Below are positions 5,302 to 5,994 of a DNA stretch of 5,994 nt, piece after piece. The translations under genes were made by a program, and so were the position numbers. Under the pieces are notes generated by a model. That model saw only the letters and a list, made by a program, of their open reading frames with translations, did no database searches and was not told where the DNA came from. Within the stretch, counting starts at the first letter, position 1. Each line of letters opens with the position of its first letter. The stretch is from Zeimonas sp035303885 (GTDB lineage Bacteria; Pseudomonadota; Gammaproteobacteria; Burkholderiales; Burkholderiaceae_E), in NCBI GenBank assembly GCA_035303885.1, contig DATGRE010000061.1, positions 1-5,994 of the forward strand, in the 5' to 3' direction.

Positions 5302-5333
5302 GCGCCGGCGCGAGCGTCGAAAACCGCCGGCGC
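5302..5333. repeat. Inverted repeat with nine-base arms downstream of the ferritin-like gene
   Basis: GCGCCGGCG (5302-5310) and CGCCGGCGC (5325-5333) are complementary with a 14-base loop. Each arm is itself almost a palindrome, and 5301-5312 is a perfect 12-base one, so alternative structures compete. It lies in the 205-base gap (5211-5415) between the ferritin-like gene and the zinc-ribbon operon and could end transcription of the former, but no T tract follows on the minus strand. The rest of this gap shows no gene. Confidence 0.4.
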
Positions 5334-5415
5334 GAAGGGTAAAGGCGAGATCGTCGGGCGGAACGTGGCCGGTCGAGCCGCGCGTGCCGATCGACGCCGG
5401 GAACGACCTCCGCGC

Positions 5416-5913
5416 TCAGGCGTGGCGCGAGGAGCCGGGCCCGGACCGCCAGGCGGGCGAAGGGCCACGCAGGTGCGCGAGCCAGTCGTCGAGCGCGTCG
5501 ACGTGGTCGGCTTCCTCGGCGGCGAACTCGGAGGCGAGCCGGCGCACCTCGGGATCCTCCGCGCTGCGTCCGACCGCGCTGTAGTACTCCATCGCGCGCA
5601 CTTCGTTCTCGCGCGCGTATTGCAACGCGTTGTACGGATCAGACAGATGCTCGTACGCCGCAGGCCCGCCGGCCTCCGGCGGAGACGTCCACCGGTATTC
5701 CCAGGCATTCAGCTTCGGCAGCTGGATGTCCCCCACCCGTCGCTGGATGTCGTCGTGATGCAGCTGCGAGAAGTGCACCATGTCGCGAAACAGTGCCCAC
5801 ACCTCGCGATTTCCGTGCGCCTTCATCAGCTCGGCCAGCTCCATGTAGCGCTCGGCGGCCTCGCGCTCGAGCGCGACCGCGTGGGCGAGGAATTCGGGCA
5901 GCGTGTAGTTCAT
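5416..5913 (-). CDS. Ferritin-like diiron-domain protein (rubrerythrin-related)
   Basis: 165 residues; ATG at 5913. The protein reads as a four-helix bundle. Helix 1 is about 6-32 (LEREAAERYMELAELM, Glu16/Glu18 and Tyr23), helix 2 about 36-60 (DMVHFSQLHHDDIQRR), helix 3 about 95-115 (ARENEVRAMEYY) and helix 4 about 121-147 (EFAAEEADHVDALDDWL, a clear ExxH at 134-137). This is the metal-ligand layout of rubrerythrin-like proteins, which bind two iron atoms and often reduce peroxide or handle iron. The helix 2 ExxH appears as Gln50-Leu-His-His53, so one carboxylate ligand may be missing. There is no rubredoxin domain, so an outside electron donor would be needed. The start codon overlaps the stop of the preceding gene in ATGA and has no good ribosome binding site, which points to translational coupling. 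Confidence 0.88.
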   Translation of the reverse strand: MNYTLPEFLAHAVALEREAAERYMELAELMKAHGNREVWALFRDMVHFSQLHHDDIQRRVGDIQLPKLNAWEYRWTSPPEAGGPAAYEHLSDPYNALQYARENEVRAMEYYSAVGRSAEDPEVRRLASEFAAEEADHVDALDDWLAHLRGPSPAWRSGPGSSRHA

Positions 5914-5994
5914 GGCGGGACCCCGGTCGACGAGAACGCAACGAGGCGCGCAGCGGGCGCCCTCGCGGCGATGTTGCCCACGATGCCGTCGCCG
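5910..5994 (-). CDS. 3' end of an unidentified gene overlapping the ferritin-like gene
   Basis: Reading leftward from the edge, a frame encodes 27 residues ending LVAFSSTGVPP before a TGA at 5912-5910. Nearly every codon ends in G or C, as in the genes around it, whereas the other two frames do not show this. The stop overlaps the ATG of the ferritin-like gene by four bases. These points support a real gene continuing beyond the window, in one operon with the ferritin-like gene. The visible tail (GDGIVGNIAARAP and onward) is too short to name a family. Confidence 0.55.
   Translation of the reverse strand, partial: GDGIVGNIAARAPAARLVAFSSTGVPP

Noticed and set aside
5211..5708. Upstream extension of the frame of the 374-residue zinc-ribbon protein.
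   Set aside because: It lies antisense or out of frame within the ferritin-like gene and has low-complexity Arg-rich sequence; the ribbon starts right after the ATG at 5210, which has a good ribosome binding site.

Overview
The window is about two-thirds G+C, and its genes strongly prefer codons ending in G or C. It holds no tRNA, rRNA, CRISPR array, transposase or phage gene that I can recognise. The codon use, and two proteins of a kind I associate with Burkholderiales-like bacteria (a zinc-ribbon protein with a four-cysteine C-terminal domain, and a ferritin-like protein beginning MNYTLPEFLAHA), suggest a high-GC proteobacterium, probably a betaproteobacterium. The taxonomic call is an inference.

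Left part (1-1209): the last 53 codons of an alpha/beta hydrolase of the non-heme haloperoxidase type enter on the + strand. They converge on a two-gene minus-strand operon. Its first gene encodes an unrecognised 61-residue protein and its second an exported cupin; the two overlap by four bases (ATGA). Upstream of this operon lies a regulatory-looking segment with three inverted repeats, one of them a perfect 12-base-arm repeat 24 bases from the first start codon.

Centre (1210-2842, + strand): a 107-residue protein with a previously unannotated-looking internal tandem duplication of 29 residues; a 268-base gap with CCGGA clusters and a hairpin over the next ribosome binding site; then a probable two-gene operon of a membrane-anchored protein with an Ig-like outer domain and a YetF/DUF421 membrane protein.

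Right part (2875-5994, all minus strand): reading from the right edge, the tail of an unidentified gene overlaps the start of a ferritin-like diiron protein gene. A 205-base spacer with two strong inverted repeats follows. Then come two tightly linked zinc-ribbon membrane proteins: a single-pass protein with an N-terminal ribbon, a long disordered linker and a C-terminal four-cysteine domain, and a multi-pass protein with a C-terminal ribbon. The opposite positions of the ribbons suggest that the two proteins work together at the membrane, with both ribbons on the cytoplasmic side.

No classic defence or mobile system is visible. The most unusual items are the duplicated 107-residue protein, the paired zinc-ribbon membrane proteins, the 61-residue protein coupled to the cupin, and the palindromic control region in front of that operon.
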